This document shows, one piece after another, positions 21,601-33,102 of a DNA stretch of 64,000 nucleotides; within the stretch, counting starts at the first letter, position 1; every line of letters starts with the position of its first letter. The notes under the pieces were generated by a model. It was not told the DNA's origin. It did not search any database and saw only the letters and a list, made by a program, of their open reading frames with translations. Where the stretch lies: assembly GCF_000006405.1 (NCBI RefSeq), contig NW_003213929.1:6912-70911 (forward strand). The letters run 5' to 3'. The position numbers and the translations under genes are program-made. This DNA comes from Perkinsus marinus ATCC 50983 (Eukaryota > Perkinsozoa > Perkinsida > Perkinsidae).

Positions 21601-24600
21601 TCCTCCTTAGCGACAGCAGCACTCTTGGCCATGAAGGCAGAGTTCTCATCCAACACATCGAACCTTATCATGCGAATATAATAGAAGTATTGCTAAGTCA
21701 GTGAGTGGCCTTACTGTTCCAAATGGCTGACCTTGGTCACATCCATACCATCCTCACCATAAAGGAACTCGACGATCGATGAATCAGTATCCCGAACAGT
21801 ATAGTCATAGTTGATAGTAATACCCTCCAAGTTCTTCACCAAACATCTCTGCAAGTATCCAGATCTATACACCAAGGCATTGGATAAGAAGGAGAAGAAC
21901 TCCCAGGCTGCTCACCTTGCTGTCTTCACAGCAGTATCAACAAGGCCCTCTCTACCAGCCATACAATGGTAGAAGAACTCTTGTGGCCGATATCCAGTGA
22001 GGAATCTAAAGCGCAGATTCCAAGACAGTAAGACCCGCATTATAGATGCTCACCTGTCGGTAATGTAACCACCAGCTCTCGGGCCGATATCATACTGGGC
22101 AAAACTGGGAAGGAATCGCTGATTCCTCATACGAGGAGCACGATGTCCCTCCAGTTCCTGCTGGCCCAACATAGCGTCAATCATTGAGTGATTCACCTTC
22201 GAACCCTTTGCACCTACACAGCATCCATATGAGTAAGTATGTTATGAGGTGACGGTACCTGTGCTGACCATAGCCGAGAAGCAGTTATCCGGGAATGGAG
22301 ACACCTGGCCCTTAGGGAATAGGATGTCAATGAGTTCTGAAAACGAGGATATCTCATCCCCACAGTGAGTGCATCAGCGCCTGGCTACTTCCCCAGTAAT
22401 CCCTGTTAGCGGACAGCATCGTTTCCTCCAACTCTTCGAACATGGGGTGTTGAACCTTAGGGTCCGCTGCATACAACTTGCCTGATCGTTCATACCACTC
22501 CGCTCTCAACCTATCGAATATTTCACCAAGTACCTATCTCCTTCTGGAGTTTATGTAGAGTCTTGACGTTAGCCTCCTCCGGGCTATTCTCATTCACCCA
22601 GTCTCTGATCTTATTCCAGGAGTCTTCCCTAGCCTTCCTCAACATCTGCAGCCTTGCCTCGTCACCCTCAGGAGTGATAAGAAGATCCCTCATAGCACAA
22701 GTGAAGCCATGGTACTGGAGGTAGAGGGTGAGCATCCTACCCATACCTGAGCAACAGTACATACTCCCTCCTAAAGCAACAAGACTACCAACAACTTACC
22801 AGTGAGTAGTAGTCCAGCAGCCTTAGGGCCACACAGCTCATAGAAGAGATGTGTAAGACCATTAGCCGTAGCACCAAAGGAAGCCTTATCCAGGACACCC
22901 TCTATGAGCTCAGTATCTCTGATAGTGACCATCTGCTCCTCCTTGTTACCATCACTGACACCACCCCAGAGATCGCCAGGGGTCTTGGCCTTAGCATGGT
23001 GATTAAAGCCATTGACGATGGCTTTATCCGTACTGTGAGTAGCGAACTTGATAAGACTCTTGAGGAAGATGGTGATGACCTGCTTTCCTGTCCACAATGT
23101 CTGTGGCTTTACGATGACTGGAGGCTCCATGACAATTCTAAAGTCCTTGGGCACCCCAGCTGGGGTAGTAAGCTTGGTCACCTGCCCTCTAGATTTAACA
23201 CTACCAATACCCGAGGTATCGCCTTCTATAGCGGCTCGCATGGCAGTGTAGATGAGGTTCTGAACTTCAGTTTTCCTCATGAAGTGATCCCTTGCAGTGA
23301 GGAACACACCAGAGACAACATGATCCTGGATAAGACCACGAAGGGGCTTGCCAGAGGTAGGCCCCAGATACTGGTGATCGGCAGAGGCTATATAGATGGC
23401 TTCAGCTCTGGCATTAGAGTCTTGAGGACAATGCAAGTTGATCTCATCACCATCGAAATCGGCATTGAATGTGTTACAGTTGGAGTAATGCATTCGGATA
23501 GTCTTCTCCTTACTGAGCACCTGACATGAGCTTTCAAACTACCTCAAAGGACCAGTCCCCACTACCTTTACGAACAAAGCCATAATGCCTGGCTTATGCA
23601 AGGTAGGCTGACGATTCACCAGCAGAGGATCACCATCCCTCACATGCCTGAGCACCACTCTAGGCTTCTTATCTGGGTTGGTACTCTGATATAGACTCCT
23701 AGCAATGGCCTTCCTTTGATGAGGTTGTCGACCCTTCAGTGACACCAGCTTGCCATCCGGGAACACTACAGCAGCGGCGCCTGGGTACTTATCGGGACCA
23801 TTCTCCACCAACGCCCGCAGGTAGTCTACGTTAAAGGAGTTGACCGGCTCGGGCACAGTCAACTGTAGAGCCGCGAACATGGGGAGACCAATCTGGTTAG
23901 TCTCCAGAGAGACATCCGGACTGATAACACTACGAGCAGCGTAGTTAACACGCTTGCCCATCATCTTCATTCTGAATAGACCCTGCTTCCTCTCAAGAAG
24001 CTGTCGTACACCAAATGCCACGACCTTGTTCTGGGCCTTGCCGCTCTTAGCAGAATCTAGATAGTTATTTACGTTATTCTGCAAGTCAATGAGTGCAGTT
24101 CCAAGAGTAGTCATAGGCCCTCTCTGAGGAGTGTTGTCAACAGGCTTCATAGTCTCATCCTCATCCGAAATAAGGTTCGGCAAGGCATCACCAGCTGAGT
24201 ATAGCACAACGCATCACAAATTGACCACATACCCAAACTTACCCTTCTCCCTCTCATTTGGGTTCTCCAAAGCCTCTTGATCCGTCTCAAGCAGCTGTCT
24301 GAGCAGGAGATTCGACTCTAGGATGTTCTTCAAACAGACCGTGGAGGCCGGTAAGAATCCTTGATTGTCATCACTGTCACCACCAAAACGTAGAGGTCTG
24401 AGCTTATTAGGCGGTACCACAATATTCTGCATGAAGAAGATATCCTCTCCACGACCGACCGAGGCCGGGAACAAGAACTCGAGGACCTGCCTCTCCTCAC
24501 GCCACAGCTTGTGGAGGAGGTTGCGTACCTACACTCGAGTTCAACCACACACTACAGCTGAGTGGAAGCCTACGTAGGTTGGAGTGACGAACTTCTCAGC

Positions 24601-25766
24601 GGCCTTGCCTCGAAGCTTCCGGAAGATCTTATTGTATCCATCAACGCCTGAAGGCTCAAAATCGACCAGCCGCCACCATTGTTACGGTTAGTTTACGGAA
24701 AAGCTCCGACTTAGCCTTGCAGTTGGGGCATACTGCAACAGAGACCTCATTCTCGAACTCCGCCACCAGGTCGTTCCAGGCTTGTATCTCACCTGAGCTG
24801 CCTGAGAAGGCAACAAGCCGAGCTCCCAACGTATACAGAGGATCGCATATCTCACTTATGCCCCAGCTAGTGTTCTTCGCAACTAGTTTTTCGAGGTTAT
24901 CATTAACCTCATTGTGGGCTAGGCCCAGCTGTTTGACCAAAGCTTTGACCCTGTTCTGTTCCTCACCGTGGCCCATAATGTATGGTACGTAAGATGATGA
25001 GCCATCCTCATAACCTACAGCATGAACCTCGGACTGGCAGGCTCCTCAAGTACTGCCCTACTAGCATGCTCAACAAATGCCTCTCGGCTGTCCGCATTGG
25101 GATCTGAGGTCATATCCCTCTCCATCGCCGATCTAAGGGAACTTATGATCAAACACGAGTCTACCACACTTTACTTTGTTTTCTCGTCGCAAGGCTCCAT
25201 GACAACATCATGAGACTCGGGTTCAAGACCAGCAAGGATGAGCTTGAATCGATCGCAGTATCTGTCGAGACCATATAAGCGGCTGAACGGTGACACTAGC
25301 GCTCTCACCTCTGAGTTACAGCCTTGCGGACACGGAAGTGATTGCAAGAAGTGCACATTCTACGCAACACATTGTACCTAGACAACACCGATGGTGGAGC
25401 GGAGGGCCTAGGGGAGGCATGTGCGCGTATTACAATGTTCGTATGAGGAACGGATTGTACACATCAGTAGCGAGCTTAATGTGACCTAAATGACCAGGAC
25501 AGTCGTGGACCTGAGAACAGAGAGGTAGGGCTGAGGGTCCCGCAAGGCAGTGGTGGCTACCCCCAGGCCACAAGTTTTGCACAGATCACCAATATGAAGG
25601 GGTCCCAGCGCGGGGTCGTATCTAAATAGTTGCGTTACCCGAACAACCCGGAGATTCCTCGCTGGTATTACAGACCGTCGGGCAAGGGGGCACCCGCCAG
25701 ATTGCCGAAAGCGGCAACCTCTGTGATTTCCTTAACAGATATATCCTGAATCTCCTTCGGGGACAT
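18682..25766 (-). CDS. POLR1A: DNA-directed RNA polymerase I largest subunit
   Basis: Catalytic subunit of the nucleolar enzyme that makes rRNA. The N-terminus reads [15 protein letters not shown], then the zinc-binding CKTCGL...HDCPGHLGH near 25480-25580. Mid-gene blocks include [12 protein letters not shown] near 24420, [20 protein letters not shown] near 23600, and the Mg-binding NADFDGDE near 23450. Further on come [34 protein letters not shown] near 21920-21990, and [20 protein letters not shown] near 19100. The hallmark end GTGCFDL near 18880 is followed by a Lys-rich extension. Pol I rather than II or III is shown by ISVKEIT, the CFD end and the lack of a CTD. Many introns, 34-56 bp where resolved. 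The first ATG could lie further upstream. Confidence 0.94.
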
Positions 25767-26424
25767 GTACCTGCCGCGACGAACCCGGTACAGCCTCGGC
25801 AGCCCCTTGCCGGCTATCCTCAGTCTAATATGCATCGCTTCTCTCAGCATACCACACTTAGGCCTCCCTAAACCCCCTACCCCATATACTACATGAACTG
25901 TACATCGTGTATCGAGCATCCCGGACGGATCTGCTCCTCGGATGCCGCTGACATTGTGGAGAGCTACCACGAGGAACTGAGTGGGGAGATCGTTCTCAGA
26001 CTACACTACGAATCACAGTTAACTACGGAGATGAAGTGACGACAGGACTCGCGCCCATGAGTAACACAAGTCACTGGGACTTGTACCTGGAGTCTAAGAC
26101 TGTTTTCGCGCGTGTAAAAACGCACCAATACCGGGATTTATTTTCCACATTTAATCGTTTGCTCATTGGGCTGTCATCCTTTCTCCCCGTCTACGGCACA
26201 AAATATACTCTGAGGGGCCCAAATTTTTTCCTCTGTCGCTGCAAATTTTGTGCTGGCGAAAGAAGATTTCGTGCCGCCTGCGCGAAAAAATCCGCAGTAG
26301 AATGGAAACGGCCATGATCGATGCCCTGTATGGATAGTGTATAATAGTATGGCCTCTGTCATTGCACTTGATCGGCTACTCCGCGATCTCACGCCATTTC
26401 CAGCCATTTCCTCTTCCGGGTCTT
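25767..26424. promoter_or_regulatory. Divergent promoter region between POLR1A and GCDH
   Basis: About 650 bp between two head-to-head genes, so both promoters should be here. T-rich runs lie at 26135-26230, and GCACAAAAT near 26204 is mirrored by ATTTTGTGC near 26247. No known core element can be assigned. The left part may hold an extra 5' exon of POLR1A. Confidence 0.45.
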
Positions 26425-28253
26425 ATGCTAACACACGTAGTCTCTCAAGGCCGGGCTCTTTCTAGAGGCTTCTGTACAGCCGCTGCGGCAGCCAAAGTCA
26501 AGCAAGGCGGGGATCCATTCAAGTGAGACACTACCATAGACATGCTCCTTTGAAATCAACTGAGGTGGTAATAGGTGGGACCATGACACACATTGGAGGG
26601 ACATGTTCATGTTGGAGGATATGCTCACTGAGGAGGAGAGGCTCATTCGGTAGGACCATCACGAGGAGGAGGCCCTCATTCTACCATCACCGTCAGGGAC
26701 TCCGCCCGCGCTTTTGCTGATGCCGTCCTAATGCCGACCGTGCTCGACGGCTTCCGCAATGAGACCTTCAATAAGGAAGTCTTCCTGGAGTTCGGGAAGA
26801 ACGGTTTGCTAGGGCCCTTCATAGAGGGTTACGGCTGTGCCGGTAGCGTAGGGTCTACTCGTCGGGGTATAGGCCCGAGTTCTCTGTCCCAGGTGCCAGC
26901 TCTGTGGCGTACGGCCTCATAGCTCGAGAGGTCGAGAGAGTGGACTCAGCCTTCCGCTCGGCGTTCTCGGTGCAGTCCAGTTTAGTAATGCACCCCATAA
27001 ACATATTCGGCAGTGAGGAACAGAAATCCCGATGGCTACCAGAGCTAGCCAAAGGTAAATCACTTCATATGGCATCATATACAAGGCGCCGATGTAGGGA
27101 CCAAGATCGGTTGCTTTGGCCTCACTGAGCCCAATCATGGGTCGGACCCCAGTGGGATGGAGACTACTGCCAAGAAGGTCGACGGTGGTTGGAAGCTTCA
27201 TGGGTCCAAAAACTGGATCACCAATTCTCCCATAGCTGACGTCTGTGTAGTCTGGGCTAAGTGTGACACTGACGGCCAGGTAGGCTACATCAAGGCATCA
27301 TAGCGGTGATGCTGGCATTATACAGGTTAGAGGTTTCTTGGTTGAGACCGAATGGAAGGGGGTGTCCTGCCCTAAGATCCTCGGAAAGTTCTCCTTACGA
27401 GCGTCTCCTACCGGTAGTTTGTATCAGCACGAGGACTCGGCCTAGTTATAGATGTAGGCATGATTCTAATGGACGATGTATTCGTACCAGAGGAGTCCCT
27501 CCTACCCGGTGTAGTGGGGATGAAAGGTCCCTTTGCTTGCCTCAACTCAGCCCGTCTCGGTAGTATGGTGCATTTCACTTGGGCGCAGCGCAGTGTGTTA
27601 GGGATTGCCTGGGGAGTTATTGGAGCTGCCGAGTACTGTATGGAAACTGCTAGAGGATATACGATGGATAGGAAACAATTCGGCCGACCATTGGCAGCTA
27701 ACCAGGTCATACTCAAATGCTTTACTCGATATCACCTATCTCGATTCACCCTCCCCCTCATGGGCCTTCAGTCTTCTCAGTACTGAAATCTTCGTGTATT
27801 GTATCATCAGTGGTGGCAAGTTATTCTGTCTTAGCTGATACAGAAGAAGTTGGCTGACCAGCTGACCGAGATCCATTCTATGACTCTTATGGCCCATCGA
27901 GCCACTCAGCTTAAAGACGAGTATAAGGTACGCTTTGGACAGCGGTACAAGAGGCCACTGCGCTGCTCTGTTAGTTGCATAGTAACGTCATATCGATGTG
28001 TAAGCGAAATAACTGCGGGAAGGCTCTCGCGATCGCCCGGGAAGCTCGGGACATGCTGGGTGGCAATGGGATCGTTGATGAGTACCAAACGGGCGGTTGA
28101 GGTATAATCGAGAATCCTTTGCTGTGCGGTGTAAGGTACGGTATCATAAGGCACGTGATGAACTTGGAAGCTGTGAACACATACGAGGGGACACATGACA
28201 TTCATGCCTTAATTCTTGGACGTGCGGTCACAGGGCTATCGGCCTTCAAGTAG
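26425..28253 (+). CDS. GCDH: Glutaryl-CoA dehydrogenase, mitochondrial
   Basis: FAD enzyme that oxidises and decarboxylates glutaryl-CoA in lysine/tryptophan breakdown. It starts [16 protein letters not shown], an Arg/Ser/Ala presequence for mitochondria, then GGDPFKW. Family blocks in order: [39 protein letters not shown] (split by an intron), [88 protein letters not shown], and [37 protein letters not shown] holds the expected catalytic Glu. About eight introns; the last ends in AAG rather than CAG/TAG. Ends FK at 28253. Acyl-CoA dehydrogenase cousins are less likely because [10 protein letters not shown] and YEGT are GCDH-like. Confidence 0.93.
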
Positions 28254-28492
28254 CAGCATTCTTGTTGGAAATGGGTGGTGTCACCTTCTCAATGATTCGG
28301 CCATTACCTATTTACATGGTTGGATCCATCAGAGCTCCTAGTTTTCCTATTTTTTGTAGAGATGGTAGAAGTTTTTTATGATTTACCAGTAGTTGTGTTC
28401 GAGTGGCGTCACGACGAAGTTCGCAAGATTCTATCATCCACGTGGGAGTATCTGTGTGATCATTTTCAGTTCTGCTTTGTCTACTTACTATC

Positions 28493-29154
28493 ATGTCAGC
28501 AGCTCATTCAACTCCGTTACAGAATCAGTACCAGAATACGGTCACGGAGATACAGGACGTGCAGGATCGTAATACAGGGTCTTCGAGGTTATACTGACTA
28601 TTGTGAGTATTGGGTTTAGGCTTGCAGAAGCTGTATGGTAAAGTGCGCACACTCACGGCACAGAAGAGCGAGAATGAGCAAGTCAAGAAGGTAGTGGCAT
28701 GGCCGTAGCGCGGCAAGGTATGGCCGTGATAGTGGGCATGCATTGTTATCGTTCAGGAGTTCGATATCCTTGAAGACGATGGTGTGATATGGAAGCTCGT
28801 CGGCCCAATAATGGTAGGGGCTCTTGATGATGCCGTTGTTGGCTAGGATGCTGTTCTAGGTACGACAGGATAGGGATGAAGCCGTGTCCAACGTCGAGAA
28901 ACGTTTGGAGTTCATCACCTCTGATTTGTAATATCCTTACAGTAGCTCCATAGTGCAGGTAAGGTTACTCAGGGATAAGAGTAACGAGACTGTCAAGGAG
29001 CTCGAAGAGAAACTACAGAAGAAGTCCGATGAGGTAAGACGTGCTAGAGGAGAACAACCTTTCCCCACTCTCGTTTCAGCTGGAGGAACTCCAGCAGAAG
29101 TTCACAGCTATGCAACAAGGGCAGAGTGCTGGACCTCAAGCCGCAGTCAACTAG
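28493..29154 (+). CDS. PFDN6: Prefoldin subunit 6
   Basis: Beta-type subunit of the hexameric prefoldin chaperone that hands unfolded actin and tubulin to CCT. It starts MSAAHSTPLQNQYQNTVTE; the core shows LQKLYGKVRTLTAQKSENEQ, EFDILEDDGVIWKLVGPIM, DEAVSNVEKRLEFIT and a last coiled coil ending QSAGPQAAVN. EFDIL...WKLVGP is the beta-hairpin between the two coiled coils, and VEKRLEFI is the subunit-6 signature (KRLDYI in animals). Introns are short (about 45-70 bp), and one or two small exons near 28830-28960 have uncertain edges. It stands 240 bp after GCDH and only 46 bp before the ALG5 start. Confidence 0.87.
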
Positions 29155-29200
29155 TGTGTGTGACTATTCGGTGCTTGAGTCGTATTGGGTTAGAGCTGCC

Positions 29201-30792
29201 ATGCTTCCCTTGGGTGTTGTTTGCTCAGTATTGTTTTCCATGCTGCCAGTAGTAGATGCCTTCCTGGCCCCAGAGGTGCTTTTGGTAGCAGGTGTGGTCG
29301 TTGCCTTAGTGCTCCTATTCTATCCGTATATCGTGTGGAGGAAGGAGGCCGCGGCGCTCGAAGGGGTTCAATCACCGTAATAATCCATACCACTCTTTTA
29401 TCACATCTCAGGATCGGACTATCTCAGGGTCGCTCGGATATCTTGGTCTGGCAGCAGTCCCCAGAATGCCATCAACCAAATTTATACAGCGGCGTCGGTA
29501 GACCTAAGCTTGGTAGTATTACACCCCACGAGGAAGTATCTATCACCACTATCAGGTTGTACCAGCATATAATGAAGCTGAAAGGCTGCCTCTCATGTAC
29601 AAGGAAACGATAGCGGTAAGGGACTATACTGAGGGATGGCTCTTGGGCATGTTTCTTATTAGTACCTTCGTAGACGACTCGATAAGGAACCCTCGATGAC
29701 CTTTGAGGTAAGGTTGGCCTAAGGTTCAGTTCCTGTCGTGGAATGGCCATGTAGATAATAATAGTCAATGATGGCTCTCGGGATGCAACGGAAGCTGTGG
29801 CCCTCCGTCTTGCACGTGATAACGTCTTTCCGAATATCGATACCCGCGTAGTGGGGCTGGCTAGGAACATGGGAAAGGGAGCGGCTGTAGGTATGGGGGT
29901 ATACAGGAGTTATTAGTGACGAGGGTCACACAGGTCCGTTATGGAGTGAGATGCTCTCGTGGACGACGTATACTCATGGTAGATGCAGACGGCGCTACTA
30001 GAATTGACGATCTCGCTCGCCTTGAGGAAGTCATGAATAAAGATTCAGGCATTGCTGCGGTGGGGGTTGGAGGCGACTACCAGTCCGGCTCTGTCATGGT
30101 ACTGTCCTTCTCAGACTTTTGGTTCCAGAGATCATCTTAGAGATACTGATGCTGTAGCGAAGCGAAGCCCTATTCGAAATGTGAGTAATCCTGTTACACA
30201 GCAGCAACATGGTCGTCTGCCCCGACTGGACTCTCTTTGGCAGTAGTAATATGATATTCAGGTTCTTATGGCAGGTTTTCACTTGATTGTATGGCTTATG
30301 GTTGGTAAGATTAGGGCATGTTGGTCTATTCTTCCATACTCACATATCTAGGTACATCCATAAGAGATACCCAATGTGGTTTCAAGCTCTTCACGAGAGA
30401 TGCCGCTCGGGATATATTCAGCAGCCTTCATCTCAATCGGTGAACTCCTCGTCACCCTCTGAGCTGTTATTGGTGGTTTTCTATCCAGATGGGCCTTCGA
30501 CATCGAGATCGTGCTTCTAGCGCGCTTCATGAGGCTCCGCATTGTCGAGGTACCGCCTTCCTAGATATTGCTGTAAAATCCCTCGTATCAGGTTCCCGTG
30601 AATTGGACTGAAATACCCGGTTCGAAGCTACATGTGATCACAGCCAGCCTGCAAATGCTACGTGACATTGCTAGCGTGAGTTTGTTCTGCTCTCGTCTCT
30701 CCATTATTTATCGAGATCAGGTCCGAGTTTTCTATGGTGTTGGATTGTGGGATGTCGAACCACCCAGCCCCTGTCGAGAGGGTACGTTGTAA
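29201..30792 (+). CDS. ALG5: Dolichyl-phosphate beta-glucosyltransferase
   Basis: Makes dolichyl-phosphate-glucose at the ER for N-glycan precursors. The N-terminus carries hydrophobic segments (LLVAGVVVALVLLFYPYIVW) as a membrane anchor. The GT2 domain shows VVPAYNEAERLPLMYKETIA near 29556, VALRLARDNVF, VGLARNMGKGAAV, and ILMVDADGATRIDD with the metal/UDP-binding DAD near 29970. DTDAVAKRSPIRN, QCGFKLFTRDAARDIFSSLH and RWAFDIEIVLLARFMRLRIV follow. It closes with VNWTEIPGSKLHVITASLQM and ends at 30792. These match ALG5 in order and spacing. Short introns throughout; the exon between 29380 and 29540 has uncertain ends. Confidence 0.9.
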
Positions 30793-31540
30793 AGACGTTA
30801 CTTTACTCTGCTTGCAGTTGACTCTTATTTTTAGTTCCAACGCCCGGGGGGAACGAACCGAGATGAGTGGTCTTGTCCAAGCTTGGAAATACTCCAGGCT
30901 GTTCATTATTGTTTTTCACCGCGCCATACTTCATTCATCTGTTGAGCTGAGTTGTCGAATGCTTATGACGTACTGGGGCTTCCCATTGGCTATGAGAAGG
31001 CGGGATGGGGGCTAACTTAGAGACAGATTGGGAGGTGTCTTTGATACGGTGGTTAGTATACGCTCTTGCACTATGTCCATAGTCACTGATGTCGCAGTCA
31101 TCAGCCATCACTAGTTCCGGATATGGCGTTCCTTGACGCGCAGAAAACCTCCTGACTGAGTTCGTAGGCAACCGCATGTGCTGCTCTGAAATGTGTAAGC
31201 TATAATCTCATTCCTATTACTGCGGCGTTCGTGTTAGCGGGTTGTGTGCAATAACGTGCTCATATAGCACCTCGACCAACACGAAACCTCCCGAACAATC
31301 GATTAACCAGGAAATATACAAGTGACTCAGCCATTGTGGATGTTGGAGTCGTTCATTCCCGAGGAGGCAACGAGTTGTCGTCCTCTTTAATCAAACTCGA
31401 GGTCTCTATGACATCAAACACCCCTCTGAAGCATATGGATGAATCGAATCCTTATTCTACCAATTCGATATCCTCATTCGAACCCTAGCGCCAATTGATG
31501 TCTGCACTCGTTTAATTCAAGTGTCTGGTCGCAGACAAAT

Positions 31541-31612
31541 GGGCCGCACCTGATGGCATATCGGCCCCGCCTGATGGCATACCGGCCCCATTACCGGACA
31601 TACTGGCCCCAC
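31541..31612. repeat. Degenerate 21-bp minisatellite
   Basis: About three and a half units of GGCCCCGCCTGATGGCATAC with drift between units, the last two most diverged. Confidence 0.6.
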
Positions 31613-31806
31613 CTAGACTGTATGCGTGTGGGGGAGGCGATGCGAAGTCAGAGGTGCCCCGATTCCCAATAACTGCGTTCACTCAACTCCATAATAGTAA
31701 GAAAACTCCGGGGGGATAGTAGTGGTTGACCAGTTCTTAGCTAGGCATCGTGGCTCTCCACAACCAATCATAGAGTCCCGCTCCTCCCCTCGATTCGGAG
31801 GGGTCG

Positions 31807-31850
31807 AAACAATCGCTGATATAACTTTGAGCAAAACAATCGCTGATATA
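31807..31850. repeat. Short direct repeat
   Basis: AACAATCGCTGATATAAC occurs twice, about 28 bp apart, close to the 3' end of the gene that follows. Confidence 0.6.
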
Positions 31851-31863
31851 ACCTCTCAACCAA

Positions 31864-33102
31864 TCAGAAGTCACTATCCTCGCTATCGTAATCAGAACCG
31901 TACAGTTCACGCTCCTCTTCTTCTATGTATTCCATGTGGAATCCATGATCCTCATGACGAGTGTACCTCACATAGTGTCGAAGCTTCATGGCAGAGTATC
32001 CTGCGCAATAAGTAACTCTGTTTCCTCGCACTGCTTCTCGTCTCCCACGGATAGCGATGTGGGCCGTCCAATCGTCACTTATAGTCAGGGAATGTATGTC
32101 CTCGTACCCAAAACACTCGTACTCACAGTGGGGGAGAAGTTCCATATTGCAATGGCTCTCAGGCGGAGCAACAACGGCATCTTTGTATATATCGTAAACG
32201 AAGAACATCTCATCACGTTGGCCACCGAATGAGCCAGCACAGACTTTTCCGTTAGTGAAAGGTACAAAGCGGCAAGCAATGGCCTTGTGCTCCGGAGCTT
32301 CCTTCACAATACCCATACCTCTCCTCCAAAGACAGAGCTCCCCTTTGGAGTTACCCTTAGTATAAAGAACGTGAGTCGGACGGCCCTTCTCCAGAATAGC
32401 ATCTTGGAACACAGGGTCAGGGATGATGAAGCCGGGGTCCCATTCGTCTTCATCATCCCAGATGATCAGGCGATCAAGATCGCGAGAGAGCCGGAGGACC
32501 TTCTTGAATTCACGGCTCTTGGGACTGAGCATGTATAGCCAATCAGTCTCCATGCCAACAAGGAAGAGGCAGTCCTTAACTGGTTTCAGTTGACGGCATT
32601 GTTCCGGAAGCTCCATGATCGCTGGGGCGGATGGCCCTCGTAGGACAGGTCTTCTGAGAAGGTGAATAGGGTCATCCATAAGAGTGTAATAGAGCTGCCC
32701 ATTGACCAGACAACCATGCTGCAATACACCTTCAAGGTGACAGACTACCTCGGGAGATTTCTGACTCGCATCGTTCATTGGTATCTGGCGAGCAGGGTCG
32801 ATCCCAAACCCACCCAACAGCGGATGCGGACCCACTTGCGGGCCGCCTTGCAAAGAAGCAACGACAACAGTACTTGGGCCGATCATGCCTAGCATCTCAG
32901 TGGGTTCGACCGAGTCAATCAAGTCAAACTCGAGGGGGGCGAAAGCATCAGGGAGTCGTGTACCTTTGATGTGAGTGCAACCATTAGGGTAAGTCGGAGG
33001 AAGATAGTTCCATATAGGGTCCACCAAGTCATCACACATGTCGCCGAGCAGACCATGCAGAGCATCAAGTCTTGCAGCTGCTAGAGCCGGTGCCGTGGCC
33101 AT
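31864..33102 (-). CDS. Intronless 412-aa hypothetical protein
   Basis: One open frame from MATAPALAAARLDALHGLL at 33102 to an acidic end (YGSDYDSEDSDF) at 31864. Composition and steady codon use support a real gene. The N-terminal helix LLGDMCDDLVDPIWNYL looks F-box-like but weak. The rest has beta-strand runs with Trp, Gly and Asp (LFLVGMETDWLYMLSP, LCLWRRGMGIVKEAPEHKA), which could be propeller blades. No family recognised. Lack of introns stands out among intron-rich neighbours. Confidence 0.75.
   Translation of the reverse strand: MATAPALAAARLDALHGLLGDMCDDLVDPIWNYLPPTYPNGCTHIKGTRLPDAFAPLEFDLIDSVEPTEMLGMIGPSTVVVASLQGGPQVGPHPLLGGFGIDPARQIPMNDASQKSPEVVCHLEGVLQHGCLVNGQLYYTLMDDPIHLLRRPVLRGPSAPAIMELPEQCRQLKPVKDCLFLVGMETDWLYMLSPKSREFKKVLRLSRDLDRLIIWDDEDEWDPGFIIPDPVFQDAILEKGRPTHVLYTKGNSKGELCLWRRGMGIVKEAPEHKAIACRFVPFTNGKVCAGSFGGQRDEMFFVYDIYKDAVVAPPESHCNMELLPHCEYECFGYEDIHSLTISDDWTAHIAIRGRREAVRGNRVTYCAGYSAMKLRHYVRYTRHEDHGFHMEYIEEEERELYGSDYDSEDSDF

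Larger units (their letters stand above)
30793..31863. other. Intergenic gap with small repeats
   Basis: About 1.1 kb between two converging genes. It contains a degenerate 21-bp tandem repeat and a 19-bp direct repeat listed separately. No supported gene. Confidence 0.5.

Noticed and set aside
22515-22560. Apparent +1 frameshift in the Pol I subunit, like the AGG-linked shifts of Perkinsus mitochondria
   Set aside because: A 34-bp GT...AG intron starting at GTCAAGAC restores the frame and joins conserved sequence, so no recoding is needed.
25013-25065. Apparent frame change at TAGGT in the same gene
   Set aside because: A 47-bp intron with normal GT...AG ends explains it.
25285-25325. A 26-bp ultrashort intron in the Pol I subunit
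   Set aside because: A 38-bp intron with another donor and acceptor gives an equally good or better protein match, so the 26-bp case is not secure.
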